This document shows, in pieces, positions 1 through 6,131 of a DNA stretch of 8,444 nucleotides (position 1 is its first letter; every line of letters starts with the position of its first letter). The translations under genes were made by a program, and so were the position numbers. Origin of the DNA: an uncultured Clostridia bacterium (GTDB lineage: Bacteria > Bacillota > Clostridia > Oscillospirales > Acutalibacteraceae); contig CAMPAT010000022.1 of assembly GCA_946633275.1 (NCBI GenBank), forward strand, positions 1-8,444, given 5' to 3'. The notes under the pieces were generated by a model that ran no database searches, was not told the DNA's origin, and worked only from the letters and a program-made list of their open reading frames with translations.

Positions 1-1423
1 TTTTACCGTAGGTGTTCATACGTTCAATGCCGAGTCTCCTCGCGCAGTTATAGAAGAATATGTTACACGAGTCGCGAAGCGCCGTGCGTACGTTTTCCGA
101 GCCGTGAAGACGAGTGCACTTAAAGGTATGTCCTGCAACCTCCATAAACTTTCCGCAGTCAAAGGTCGTGCTCTCGGAAATAACTCCTTCCTCAAGCGCC
201 GCAAGGCTCATCATAGGCTTAAAGGTTGAGCCGGGAGCATATGTACCCATGGCAAAGCGGTTATAAAGCGGAGTGTTTCTCTCCTTAGTAAGCTCATTAT
301 ACCGGTCATAATAGTCGTTAAGGTCAAATGTCGGATAGCTCGCCGCCGCAAGCACCTCTCCGTTATTTACATCCTCAACAACTACAGCGCCGGTTGAATG
401 AGTTATGTCAACAGAACGGCAGACGCTGCGGAGGTGCTTCTGCGCAATACGCTGCAAGTCCTTGTCTATCGTAAGCACGACGGTATCGCCCTGGACAGGC
501 TCTTTCGTAACCTCTTCGCTGACGTTTCCGTCGCTGTCAATAGTAACTGTTTTTTCACCGGGAGTACCGCGCAGGCGGGATTCCATAGCAGCTTCAATGC
601 CGCTCTCGCCGATTTCATCGGTAATGCCGTAGCCCTCGCCCTTCAGCTTCTCATACTCTTCGGCGTTAATCTTACGCACCGTGCCGAGAATATGAGGCGC
701 AAGAGTCGAGTCGTAATACTCTCTGTACGGAACGACGCGCACATCGGCGCCGCGGTAAAGGGTAAGATTTTCCTTAATCTGAGCTACCGTCTTATCGCTG
801 ACATCGTCGGCAATCGTGACGGGATTTGAAACGGAAAACAAAAGCCTTGTCAGCTCATATCTGATATTTCCGAGTTCAAGCACCGTCTGCGCGCCGAAAG
901 CCGCGAGATAATCCTCAAGCTCATATTTTTCCACCATAGCGTCAAAGCAGTTCTGCGCCGTCGCATAAGGCTGGAGATTAAACATATCCTTGCTCTTCAT
1001 CGTCTTGATTGAAGCTTCGTACTTCTCATCATCCTTCTCGGTAAAGAACACTACCTTGCCGCCCTTGAGCTTAAGCGGAAGATTATGCGCAAACTCCTCC
1101 TTATTCTGCTTAAACAGAGTCATAAGGTTAAATACAATTTCATTTCGTTTGTCGTTCTCTTTTGACGACGGGAAATACGCCGCGTCGAGCACAATGCTGT
1201 TGCCCTGGCGGTTCGAAACGAGCGGATTACCGTTTCTGTCCACAATCTCGCCGCGCGCCGCTTCAAGCGGTACGGTGTAAGTCTTGACAGTATTATTCTG
1301 CGCCGCATAATACTCGTTATTCTTAATCTGAATATTGTAAAGTTCCGCGCCGAAGCCGAACATAACAGCAAAAACAAGTATTATCGCAAGAGTGGTACGC
1401 CCATTTTTGTAGATACTTCCCAC
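1..1423 (-). CDS. mrdA: Class B penicillin-binding protein, PBP2/MrdA type (3' part missing, runs off left edge)
   Basis: Peptidoglycan D,D-transpeptidase that cross-links side-wall murein outside the membrane. 474 codons are visible and the frame is open to the edge. One N-terminal membrane segment (about residues 10-28) is followed by the class B pedestal with RGEIVDRNG (57-65), PHILGTVR (243-250) and GESGIE (272-277). The transpeptidase domain then begins: active-site SxxK is STFK (399-402) and SxN is SCN (452-454). The third motif, KTG, would lie beyond the edge. The start is a GTG at 1423, chosen because AAAGGGGG lies 6 nt upstream and the membrane segment follows directly. It is the last visible gene of mreBCD-mrdA, 36 bp after mreD, which points to the elongasome PBP2 role. 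Sporulation PBPs such as SpoVD share this architecture, so the subfamily is inferred from context. C423 and C436 lie between the two motifs and could be a disulfide or metal pair. Confidence 0.93.
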   Translation of the reverse strand, partial: MGSIYKNGRTTLAIILVFAVMFGFGAELYNIQIKNNEYYAAQNNTVKTYTVPLEAARGEIVDRNGNPLVSNRQGNSIVLDAAYFPSSKENDKRNEIVFNLMTLFKQNKEEFAHNLPLKLKGGKVVFFTEKDDEKYEASIKTMKSKDMFNLQPYATAQNCFDAMVEKYELEDYLAAFGAQTVLELGNIRYELTRLLFSVSNPVTIADDVSDKTVAQIKENLTLYRGADVRVVPYREYYDSTLAPHILGTVRKINAEEYEKLKGEGYGITDEIGESGIEAAMESRLRGTPGEKTVTIDSDGNVSEEVTKEPVQGDTVVLTIDKDLQRIAQKHLRSVCRSVDITHSTGAVVVEDVNNGEVLAAASYPTFDLNDYYDRYNELTKERNTPLYNRFAMGTYAPGSTFKPMMSLAALEEGVISESTTFDCGKFMEVAGHTFKCTRLHGSENVRTALRDSCNIFFYNCARRLGIERMNTYGK

Positions 1424-1459
1424 AGTAATCCCCCTTTCTCAAAAATTCATTCAGCAAAA

Positions 1460-1984
1460 TTATTCAATGACGCCCTTATTAAGCTTTTCTTTAAGCGGAT
1501 AAAACGCAAGAGCGACAAAAAATCCGATTACCGCCGTGTACAGAAAACTCGGCAGGTAAAAATAGAGCAGGCTAAGCGCCGCGCCGTCGCCGCCGTGCGG
1601 CATAACGACAAGCAGCCAATACAGCACGCAGTAAATAAAAGTGCATATACACGCGCTGACGAAGCCGACCCAGAAGGTATTGCGGAACACGAAGTTAACG
1701 AGCGCCGCCGCAATATAGCAGAGCAGCGCAAGCAGAATGCAGTTAAATCCCATATGCGCCGCGCTTACTGCGTCCCACAAAAAGCCTGCAAAAAGCCCGA
1801 TAAACGCCGCCGTGCGCTCATCCTCTCCGAGCGACAGAAGCACAGCCGCAGGTACTACGAAAAAGCACCGCGCGCCGCCTATTTCAAACCACAGCCCACC
1901 GACGTTCTGCAGCAGCGAAGCCGCGGCGAGAACGAGAGCGTAGCAGGCATATTTAATTGTCAAATCCTTTTTTGACAGTTTCAT
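1460..1984 (-). CDS. mreD: Rod shape-determining membrane protein MreD
   Basis: Integral membrane subunit of the Mre elongation complex, thought to link MreB filaments and MreC to the wall synthases. The 174-residue product is close to the usual family length of about 160-175. It is almost entirely hydrophobic, with about five or six membrane segments (near 12-26, 38-52, 57-75, 80-100, 104-127 and 140-162) and a basic C-terminal tail. The G63-x3-G67-x3-D71 pattern in the third segment is typical of the family. The gene starts 8 bp after the mreC stop. Its only Shine-Dalgarno-like sequence (TAGGG) overlaps the mreC TAG stop, which suggests translational coupling. Sequence conservation in MreD is low, so the call rests on topology plus its place between mreC and mrdA. 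Confidence 0.92.
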   Translation of the reverse strand: MKLSKKDLTIKYACYALVLAAASLLQNVGGLWFEIGGARCFFVVPAAVLLSLGEDERTAAFIGLFAGFLWDAVSAAHMGFNCILLALLCYIAAALVNFVFRNTFWVGFVSACICTFIYCVLYWLLVVMPHGGDGAALSLLYFYLPSFLYTAVIGFFVALAFYPLKEKLNKGVIE

Positions 1985-1992
1985 TTTTAACC

Positions 1993-2826
1993 CTATTTTT
2001 TGAAGTCAGTAAGTACAAATACAGATGTGATGTCGTCGATATCGACGCCGGGAGTTATTACGGCATATGAGGAGATATCCGTCGCCTCGTCGCCGATTTC
2101 ATCGACAGTACCGATAATGAGCCCTTTCGGCACGGTTGTGCTGAGTCCTGCGGTACAGATAATCGAGCCGTAAGACACCTTGGTCTGCGAAGATAAATTA
2201 GCCATCTTGCACTTTCCGTAACGCGCAAGTCGCGCGTTACCCGTAACGTACGAAATCTCGCCCGACAGAAGCTCATATGCAGACACGTTAAACGTGGAGT
2301 CAAGCACAGTCTTAACAACGCTGTAATCGGGGTAAACCTTGTCGACAACTCCGACTAAATACTTCCCCCAGAGAACGGCGTCGCCCTTGCTGATACCGTT
2401 TACAGCGCCCTTGCTGATTGAAAACGATTTGTAAATATCCGCACTGTCTCTGCCGATAACCGACGCTTCTGCGAACTTAAACTCGGGGTTCTCCTCCTTA
2501 AGCTCAAGGAACTCCTTGTAAAGCGCATTCTGATTCTTAAGATTCTCATAGTCAACAAGCTGGGAACGCAAGTCTCCGACTTCCTCGTTAAGCCGCTCAA
2601 TTTCCTTTTCATACTGCGCGTCGCCGCGTACAGTACCGAGAAGGTCGTCAATGCCGTTTGCAATCTTCTGCGCAACAAAATGGCAGGGCGCAAAAGCAGT
2701 ACCGACAACTGCGGACTGCACCGTTTCGCCTCTGCCTGCAATAGACGCAAGCAGCGCGCCGATAAGGAGCATGGCGAGAATTCCCGATATTAACTTAAAC
2801 CGAGTGCTTTTAAAAAGGTTTTTCAT
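1993..2826 (-). CDS. mreC: Rod shape-determining protein MreC
   Basis: Bitopic extracytoplasmic scaffold of the elongation machinery that contacts MreB/MreD inside the membrane and class B PBPs outside. The 277-residue product has a short basic N-terminus, one membrane segment (about 12-30), a charged heptad-like coiled coil (about 70-110, EKEIERLNEEVGDLRSQL region), and then the beta-rich domain. That domain includes the family-type stretches GDAVLWGKYLVGVV (148-161) and TVPKGLIIGTV. The length matches the usual 270-300. The ATG directly follows the mreB TAA with no intervening base. Its GGAG ribosome binding site lies within the last mreB codons, so its translation is probably coupled to mreB. 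Confidence 0.95.
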   Translation of the reverse strand: MKNLFKSTRFKLISGILAMLLIGALLASIAGRGETVQSAVVGTAFAPCHFVAQKIANGIDDLLGTVRGDAQYEKEIERLNEEVGDLRSQLVDYENLKNQNALYKEFLELKEENPEFKFAEASVIGRDSADIYKSFSISKGAVNGISKGDAVLWGKYLVGVVDKVYPDYSVVKTVLDSTFNVSAYELLSGEISYVTGNARLARYGKCKMANLSSQTKVSYGSIICTAGLSTTVPKGLIIGTVDEIGDEATDISSYAVITPGVDIDDITSVFVLTDFKK

Positions 2827-3819
2827 TTACTTTGCTCCGCCCTGTGCTCTTCTTAATTTGAGTGATGTGCCCTTCGCTACGCAGTCTGCAGGCTCGTCGG
2901 GAAGGATAACGGGAATGCCGATTTCCTCCTCAATAACCTCGCGCAGACCTCTTAGCTTTGCGCCGCCGCCCGTAAGGTAAATACCGCGGTCAATAATGTC
3001 AGCCGCAAGCTCGGGGAGAGTAACCTCAAGAGTTTCCTTAATCGCGATAATAATTGCGTTCACGCTGTCCTCGAGAATAAGTCTTACATCGGAGCTCGTA
3101 AGCTCAACGCTGCCCGGGAGTCCGTCGGTAATATTCCTTCCGCGGACTTCCATAGCGGCTTCGCCGTCATACTCCTTCGCAGAGCCGATTTTAATCTTAA
3201 TATCCTCAGCTGTGTTTTCGCCTATTAACAGATTATGCTTACGCTTAAGGTGATTAATAATCGCCTCGTCAAATGCGTTTCCGCCCATCTTAATGCTCTT
3301 GCTTGCGGCAATTCCGCCGAGCGAAACAACAGCTATATCGCAAGTGCCGCCGCCGATATCTACAATCATCGAGCCTGTAGCTTCATAAACAGGAAGTCCT
3401 GCGCCGAGAGCGGCTGCCATAGGAGCTTCAATAAGCTCAACATCCTGAGCGCCGGCCGAGCGTACTGCGTCCTCAACGGCACGGCGTTCTACTTCCGTAA
3501 CGCTTGACGGAACGCTGATAACAACCTTTGTCTTGGTAAACATATTACGCTTGCTCGAGCGGTTAATAAAATCATGGAGCATATCTGCGGTCATATCAAA
3601 ATCGGCAATAACGCCTGCGGTAATCGGCCTTACCGCAACGATTGAGCCGGGGGTTCTGCCTATCATATTCTTCGCCTCGTTACCTGTAGCAAGGACGCGC
3701 TTTGACTTAACGTCAACGGCAACAACACTCGGCTCGCGAATGATGATATGTCCTTTTCTGTCGGCAACAATAGTGTTTGAAGTACCTAAATCAATTCCGA
3801 TTTCTCTTGAAAAAAGCAT
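2827..3819 (-). CDS. mreB: Actin-like cell shape protein MreB
   Basis: Membrane-associated bacterial actin that binds ATP, polymerises, and orients side-wall peptidoglycan synthesis. The 330-residue product matches the family length. Phosphate-1 loop is IGIDLGTSNT (7-16), phosphate-2 is VDIGGGTCDIAV (153-164) and the adenosine motif is TGGGAKLRG (283-291). The hydrophobic N-terminus MLF is usual for this family and acts in membrane contact. The frame is open up to 3891, but the start at 3819 is chosen because the GIDLGTSNT block falls at the correct distance from it, the extra upstream residues look like translated leader, and the promoter at 3860-3888 would lie inside a longer gene. The Shine-Dalgarno is weak (GTGAGAG, about 8 nt upstream). 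It is the first gene of mreBCD-mrdA. Mbl or MreBH paralogues are possible in Firmicutes, but mreC and mreD following directly favour mreB. Confidence 0.97.
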   Translation of the reverse strand: MLFSREIGIDLGTSNTIVADRKGHIIIREPSVVAVDVKSKRVLATGNEAKNMIGRTPGSIVAVRPITAGVIADFDMTADMLHDFINRSSKRNMFTKTKVVISVPSSVTEVERRAVEDAVRSAGAQDVELIEAPMAAALGAGLPVYEATGSMIVDIGGGTCDIAVVSLGGIAASKSIKMGGNAFDEAIINHLKRKHNLLIGENTAEDIKIKIGSAKEYDGEAAMEVRGRNITDGLPGSVELTSSDVRLILEDSVNAIIIAIKETLEVTLPELAADIIDRGIYLTGGGAKLRGLREVIEEEIGIPVILPDEPADCVAKGTSLKLRRAQGGAK

Positions 3820-3842
3820 ATATGTATCTCTCACTTTCGTGG

Positions 3843-3858
3843 TATATTCGTGAATATA
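3843..3858. promoter_or_regulatory. 16-bp dyad on the predicted mreB transcription start
   Basis: The sequence TATATTCGTGAATATA is a perfect inverted repeat with 7-bp arms and a 2-bp centre. It begins two bases downstream of the -10 box and covers the predicted start point, a place where a bound dimeric repressor would block transcription. Its base composition is AT-rich, so chance is possible. No known operator consensus was recognised. Confidence 0.35.
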
Positions 3859-3859
3859 T

Positions 3860-3888
3860 ATTATATAATACAATTCTACTGAACTCAA
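3860..3888 (-). promoter_or_regulatory. Predicted sigma-A promoter of mreBCD-mrdA
   Basis: On the minus strand the -35 box TTGAGT (3888-3883) is separated by exactly 17 bp from a perfect -10 box TATAAT (3865-3860). Transcription would start near 3853, giving a leader of about 33 nt before the mreB ATG. The upstream deacetylase gene is cut off by a hairpin at 3934-3951, so the shape operon probably has independent expression. Confidence 0.72.
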
Positions 3889-3933
3889 CAATAAATACGA
3901 AAGTTTTTAAAAATTTTTATTTAATCAAAATAT

Positions 3934-3951
3934 GGGGGGATTTCTCCCCCC
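3934..3951 (-). terminator. Hairpin terminator after the deacetylase gene
   Basis: On the minus strand a 7-bp stem GGGGGGA/TCCCCCC closes a GAAA tetraloop. It is followed by an interrupted T-rich stretch (ATATTTTG, later TTTTT). It starts 11 bp after the deacetylase TAA and upstream of the mreB promoter. The stem is strong but the T tract is imperfect, so efficiency is uncertain. There is no T tract in the plus direction. Confidence 0.65.
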
Positions 3952-3962
3952 GAACAATATAT

Positions 3963-4811
3963 TTAGATATCAGTCGTAAATTCATATCCCTGCTTGCGCA
4001 CTTCGTCAATCACATCGGGAAGTATTTCGGCATTCGTACTGCTTACTGCGTGCAGGAGCAGGATTTCACCGGGATGAGTGCTGTCGCAAATTCTCTTAAG
4101 CGCCTGCGCCTTGTCAGGCTGATTATCAGGCTCCCAGTCAGCATACGCAAAAGACCAGAAAACGCTCGTATATCCGAGGTCGCGCACTATGCCGAGGCTC
4201 TGCTCTGAGAACTCGCCCTTCGGGAAGCGAAAATAACTCATTGTATAATTATGGTTTTCCTTGATATAGTCGTGAAGGAAGCGCACCTCCTCCTTCGCCG
4301 TCGACACGTCAAGCTCATCCATAGAATAGTGATGATATGAGTGATTGCCAACGGTGTGTCCCTCGTTAATCATACGGTCAATAAGCTCCTTGTTTGCCGA
4401 CGCGAAGTCGTATGTCACGAAGAAAATCGCCTTGACATCTTTCGCCTTCAAAGTATCAAGAATTGCCGGAGTGAAGCCGTTTTCATAGCCTTCATCGAAG
4501 GTCAGGGCAATCTGTTTCTTGTTTTCAAGCAGCCACCGTGCCTCGAGGTCAAAATAATTGCTCTGGAGCGTAAGCGGCTCGTCAGGCTGCTTATGCTCCG
4601 TGATGTTTCCGAAGCCCCAAACCACTTTTTTTGTTGACATCGCCTCAACCCCTGCGACAGCCTCCGCCGTAGGCTCCGTGACTAAATCCGTCGTAGTTTC
4701 AGTCGTAACTGTCGTGTCTGAAATATTACTCGTAGTATTATCATTCTGCACCTTCACCGTACATCCGCACAGCAGGGCAATACATAATAATGAAAGAATA
4801 ATCTTCTTCAA
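3963..4811 (-). CDS. PdaA-like polysaccharide (peptidoglycan) deacetylase lipoprotein
   Basis: Secreted NodB-type de-N-acetylase. The closest family I recognise is PdaA, which deacetylates N-acetylmuramate in spore cortex on the way to muramic delta-lactam. The 282-residue product opens with a basic and hydrophobic leader and a lipobox LCGC (C17), so it is probably a lipoprotein. A Thr/Ser-rich linker (about 24-46) follows, then the PdaA-type WGFG...QP entry (65-76). Deacetylase motifs are TFDEGY (104-109), HSYHH (157-161), RFPKG (195-199) and LLLH (251-254). Start: the frame is open to a TTG at 4832, but the TTG at 4811 has AGGGGG 8 nt upstream and yields a clean signal peptide, so it is preferred. 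It lies between prfB and mreB and ends in its own hairpin. No convincing promoter was seen in the 68 bp upstream. A vegetative peptidoglycan deacetylase role is the alternative. Confidence 0.88.
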   Translation of the reverse strand: MKKIILSLLCIALLCGCTVKVQNDNTTSNISDTTVTTETTTDLVTEPTAEAVAGVEAMSTKKVVWGFGNITEHKQPDEPLTLQSNYFDLEARWLLENKKQIALTFDEGYENGFTPAILDTLKAKDVKAIFFVTYDFASANKELIDRMINEGHTVGNHSYHHYSMDELDVSTAKEEVRFLHDYIKENHNYTMSYFRFPKGEFSEQSLGIVRDLGYTSVFWSFAYADWEPDNQPDKAQALKRICDSTHPGEILLLHAVSSTNAEILPDVIDEVRKQGYEFTTDI

Positions 4812-4853
4812 AAAATAAAACCCCCTTTTCAATTATTGTTTGAAAAAAGGGGG
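4809..4853 (-). terminator. prfB terminator overlapping the deacetylase ribosome binding site and start codon
   Basis: On the minus strand, 26 bp after the prfB stop, CCCCCTTTTTT pairs with AAAAGGGGG (arms 4853-4843 and 4829-4821; the three-base CAA/TTG extension leaves an AA bulge). It is followed at once by TTTTATTTTTT (4820-4810), the form of a Rho-independent terminator. The 3' arm AAAAGGGGG is also the only Shine-Dalgarno for the deacetylase, and the T tract runs into its TTG start codon (4811-4809). Confidence 0.7.
4821..4826 (-). promoter_or_regulatory. Ribosome binding site of the deacetylase, inside a hairpin arm
   Basis: AGGGGG on the minus strand lies 8-9 nt before the TTG at 4811 and decides that start over the TTG at 4832, which lies in the hairpin loop and lacks any purine-rich sequence before it. 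In a read-through mRNA from prfB the GGGGG would be paired with CCCCC at 4853-4849 and so hidden from the ribosome. Confidence 0.6.
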
Positions 4854-4879
4854 TCTTAATTTATGTAAAATGTTAACTT

Positions 4880-5995
4880 TTAATCGTTATTTTCAATGCT
4901 TTTCATCTTAAGATAAGCGTTGATAAAGCCGTCAAGGTCGCCGTCCATAACTGCAGTAATATTTCCCATTTCATAATTAGTACGGTGGTCCTTAACCATA
5001 GTGTAAGGCATAAACACGTATGAGCGAATCTGCGAGCCCCAGGCAATTTCCTTCTGGTCGCCCTTGATGTCCTCAATTTTTTCGAGGTTCTCGCGTTCCT
5101 TGATTTCAACGAGTTTCGACTTAAGCATTCGCATTGCGACCTCACGGTTCTGGTGCTGGCTGCGCTCAATCTGACAGGAAACAACGATTCCCGTCGGAAC
5201 GTGCGTAAGACGTACTGCAGACGAGGTTTTATTAACCTTCTGTCCGCCTGCGCCCGAGGCGCGGTAAACGTCCATCTTGATATCCTCTTCTCTTATTTCA
5301 ACGTCAACATCGTCGTTGATTTCCGGCATAACCTCAAGCGAGGCAAAAGAAGTATGACGTCTGCCCGACGAGTCAAACGGCGACACACGCACAAGGCGGT
5401 GAATACCCATTTCGCCGTGGAGATAGCCGTAAGCGTTCTCGCCCTCAATCAGGATAGTTGCGCTCTTGATTCCTGCAACGTCGCCGTCGAGATAATCGAG
5501 CGTCGATACCTTGTATCCGTGGCGCTCGCCCCAGCGGTTATACATACGAAACAGCATTTCTGCCCAGTCCTGAGCCTCCGTGCCGCCTGCGCCTGCGTGG
5601 AAGGTGAGAATCGCGTTATTATCGTCAAACTCGCCGCTAAGAAGAGTAGAAAGCGTCAGGCTCTCAATACGTTTTTCAATATCGTCAACCGACTCCGTGC
5701 AGTCGCCGAGAAGGTCGCTGTCGCCCTCCTCGTCAGCAAGTTCAATCATAACCATTGCGTCATCAAAATCATTTTTAAGCCCCTCATAGGACTGTACCTT
5801 TGATTTTAATGAGCCAATTTTCTGCATAACCTTCTGGCTGTTTTCCATATCGTCCCAGAAATCGGGCTGCGCGCTCTGTTCCTCAAGAGCCTTAATCTCT
5901 TCCTTTACCGCGTCAATGCTGAGCGCTTCTTTCAGATTTTCAATCGGCTTTTCGCTTTCGGCAAGCCGTTGCCTTAATTCTTCAAACTCAATCAT
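4880..5995 (-). CDS. prfB: Peptide chain release factor 2 (RF2), without programmed frameshift
   Basis: Cytoplasmic release factor that recognises UAA and UGA in the ribosomal A site and triggers peptide hydrolysis. The 371-residue product matches the family. The stop-codon recognition tripeptide is SPF (205-207), as in RF2 rather than the PxT motif of RF1. The catalytic GGQ motif is at 250-252, within SGAGGQKVNKT. The N-terminal helical domain contains PDFWDD (44-49). The start at 5995 is supported by GGAG 7 nt upstream (TTTTTGGAGAAATAATATG). The open frame extends to 6052 but would overlap the promoter. Many prfB genes need a +1 shift at an in-frame UGA near codon 25. Here that place reads GAA GCG CTC AGC ATT GAC with no stop, so the gene is read straight through. 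It is monocistronic or loosely linked to the deacetylase downstream. Confidence 0.97.
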   Translation of the reverse strand: MIEFEELRQRLAESEKPIENLKEALSIDAVKEEIKALEEQSAQPDFWDDMENSQKVMQKIGSLKSKVQSYEGLKNDFDDAMVMIELADEEGDSDLLGDCTESVDDIEKRIESLTLSTLLSGEFDDNNAILTFHAGAGGTEAQDWAEMLFRMYNRWGERHGYKVSTLDYLDGDVAGIKSATILIEGENAYGYLHGEMGIHRLVRVSPFDSSGRRHTSFASLEVMPEINDDVDVEIREEDIKMDVYRASGAGGQKVNKTSSAVRLTHVPTGIVVSCQIERSQHQNREVAMRMLKSKLVEIKERENLEKIEDIKGDQKEIAWGSQIRSYVFMPYTMVKDHRTNYEMGNITAVMDGDLDGFINAYLKMKSIENND

Positions 5996-6023
5996 ATTAT
6001 TTCTCCAAAAACGCTTTTTAATG

Positions 6024-6052
6024 ATTATATAGCAGATTGTTATTTTTTTCAA
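6024..6052 (-). promoter_or_regulatory. prfB: Predicted sigma-A promoter of prfB
   Basis: On the minus strand TTGAAA (6052-6047), a 17-bp spacer, and TATAAT (6029-6024). The start point would be near 6017, giving a leader of only about 20 nt that carries the GGAG ribosome binding site. This argues against any long leader control of prfB. Confidence 0.75.
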
Positions 6053-6062
6053 GTTCTTAATA

Positions 6063-6091
6063 TTGATTTTTTAAGTAATTGTAAGTATAAT
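6063..6091 (+). promoter_or_regulatory. Predicted sigma-A promoter of the zinc-domain/galU/thyX-like run
   Basis: TTGATT (6063-6068), a 17-bp spacer and TATAAT (6086-6091). The start point would be near 6098, about 34 nt before the ATG at 6132. The -35 boxes of this promoter and of prfB are separated by only 10 bp (6053-6062), back to back. Confidence 0.72.
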
Positions 6092-6131
6092 AGGAATAGT
6101 ATATTTTAATACTGCTGAAAAGGAGATAATT

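Noticed and set aside
398..829. Open frame of 143 codons on the plus strand
   Set aside because: It is antisense to the PBP2 gene, whose frame is continuous from 1423 to the left edge with STFK and SCN motifs.
3820..3891. Longer N-terminus for MreB (24 more residues)
   Set aside because: It would place the promoter inside the gene, the residues do not resemble MreB, and MLFSREIGIDLGTSNT is the normal family start.
4812..4832. Upstream TTG start for the deacetylase (7 more residues)
   Set aside because: It lies in the hairpin loop with no purine-rich site before it. The TTG at 4811 has AGGGGG at 8 nt and gives a proper signal peptide.
5153..5803. Open frame of 216 codons on the plus strand
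   Set aside because: It lies wholly antisense to prfB, which has clear RF2 motifs. It has no ribosome binding site or recognisable domain and reflects codon bias of the opposite strand.
5996..6052. Longer N-terminus for RF2 (19 more residues)
   Set aside because: The upstream start would begin in the -35 box of the predicted promoter, while the ATG at 5995 has a good GGAG site.
6098..6113. AGTAT/ATACT inverted repeat just after the plus-strand start point
   Set aside because: Arms of only 5 bp in AT-rich DNA; expected by chance.
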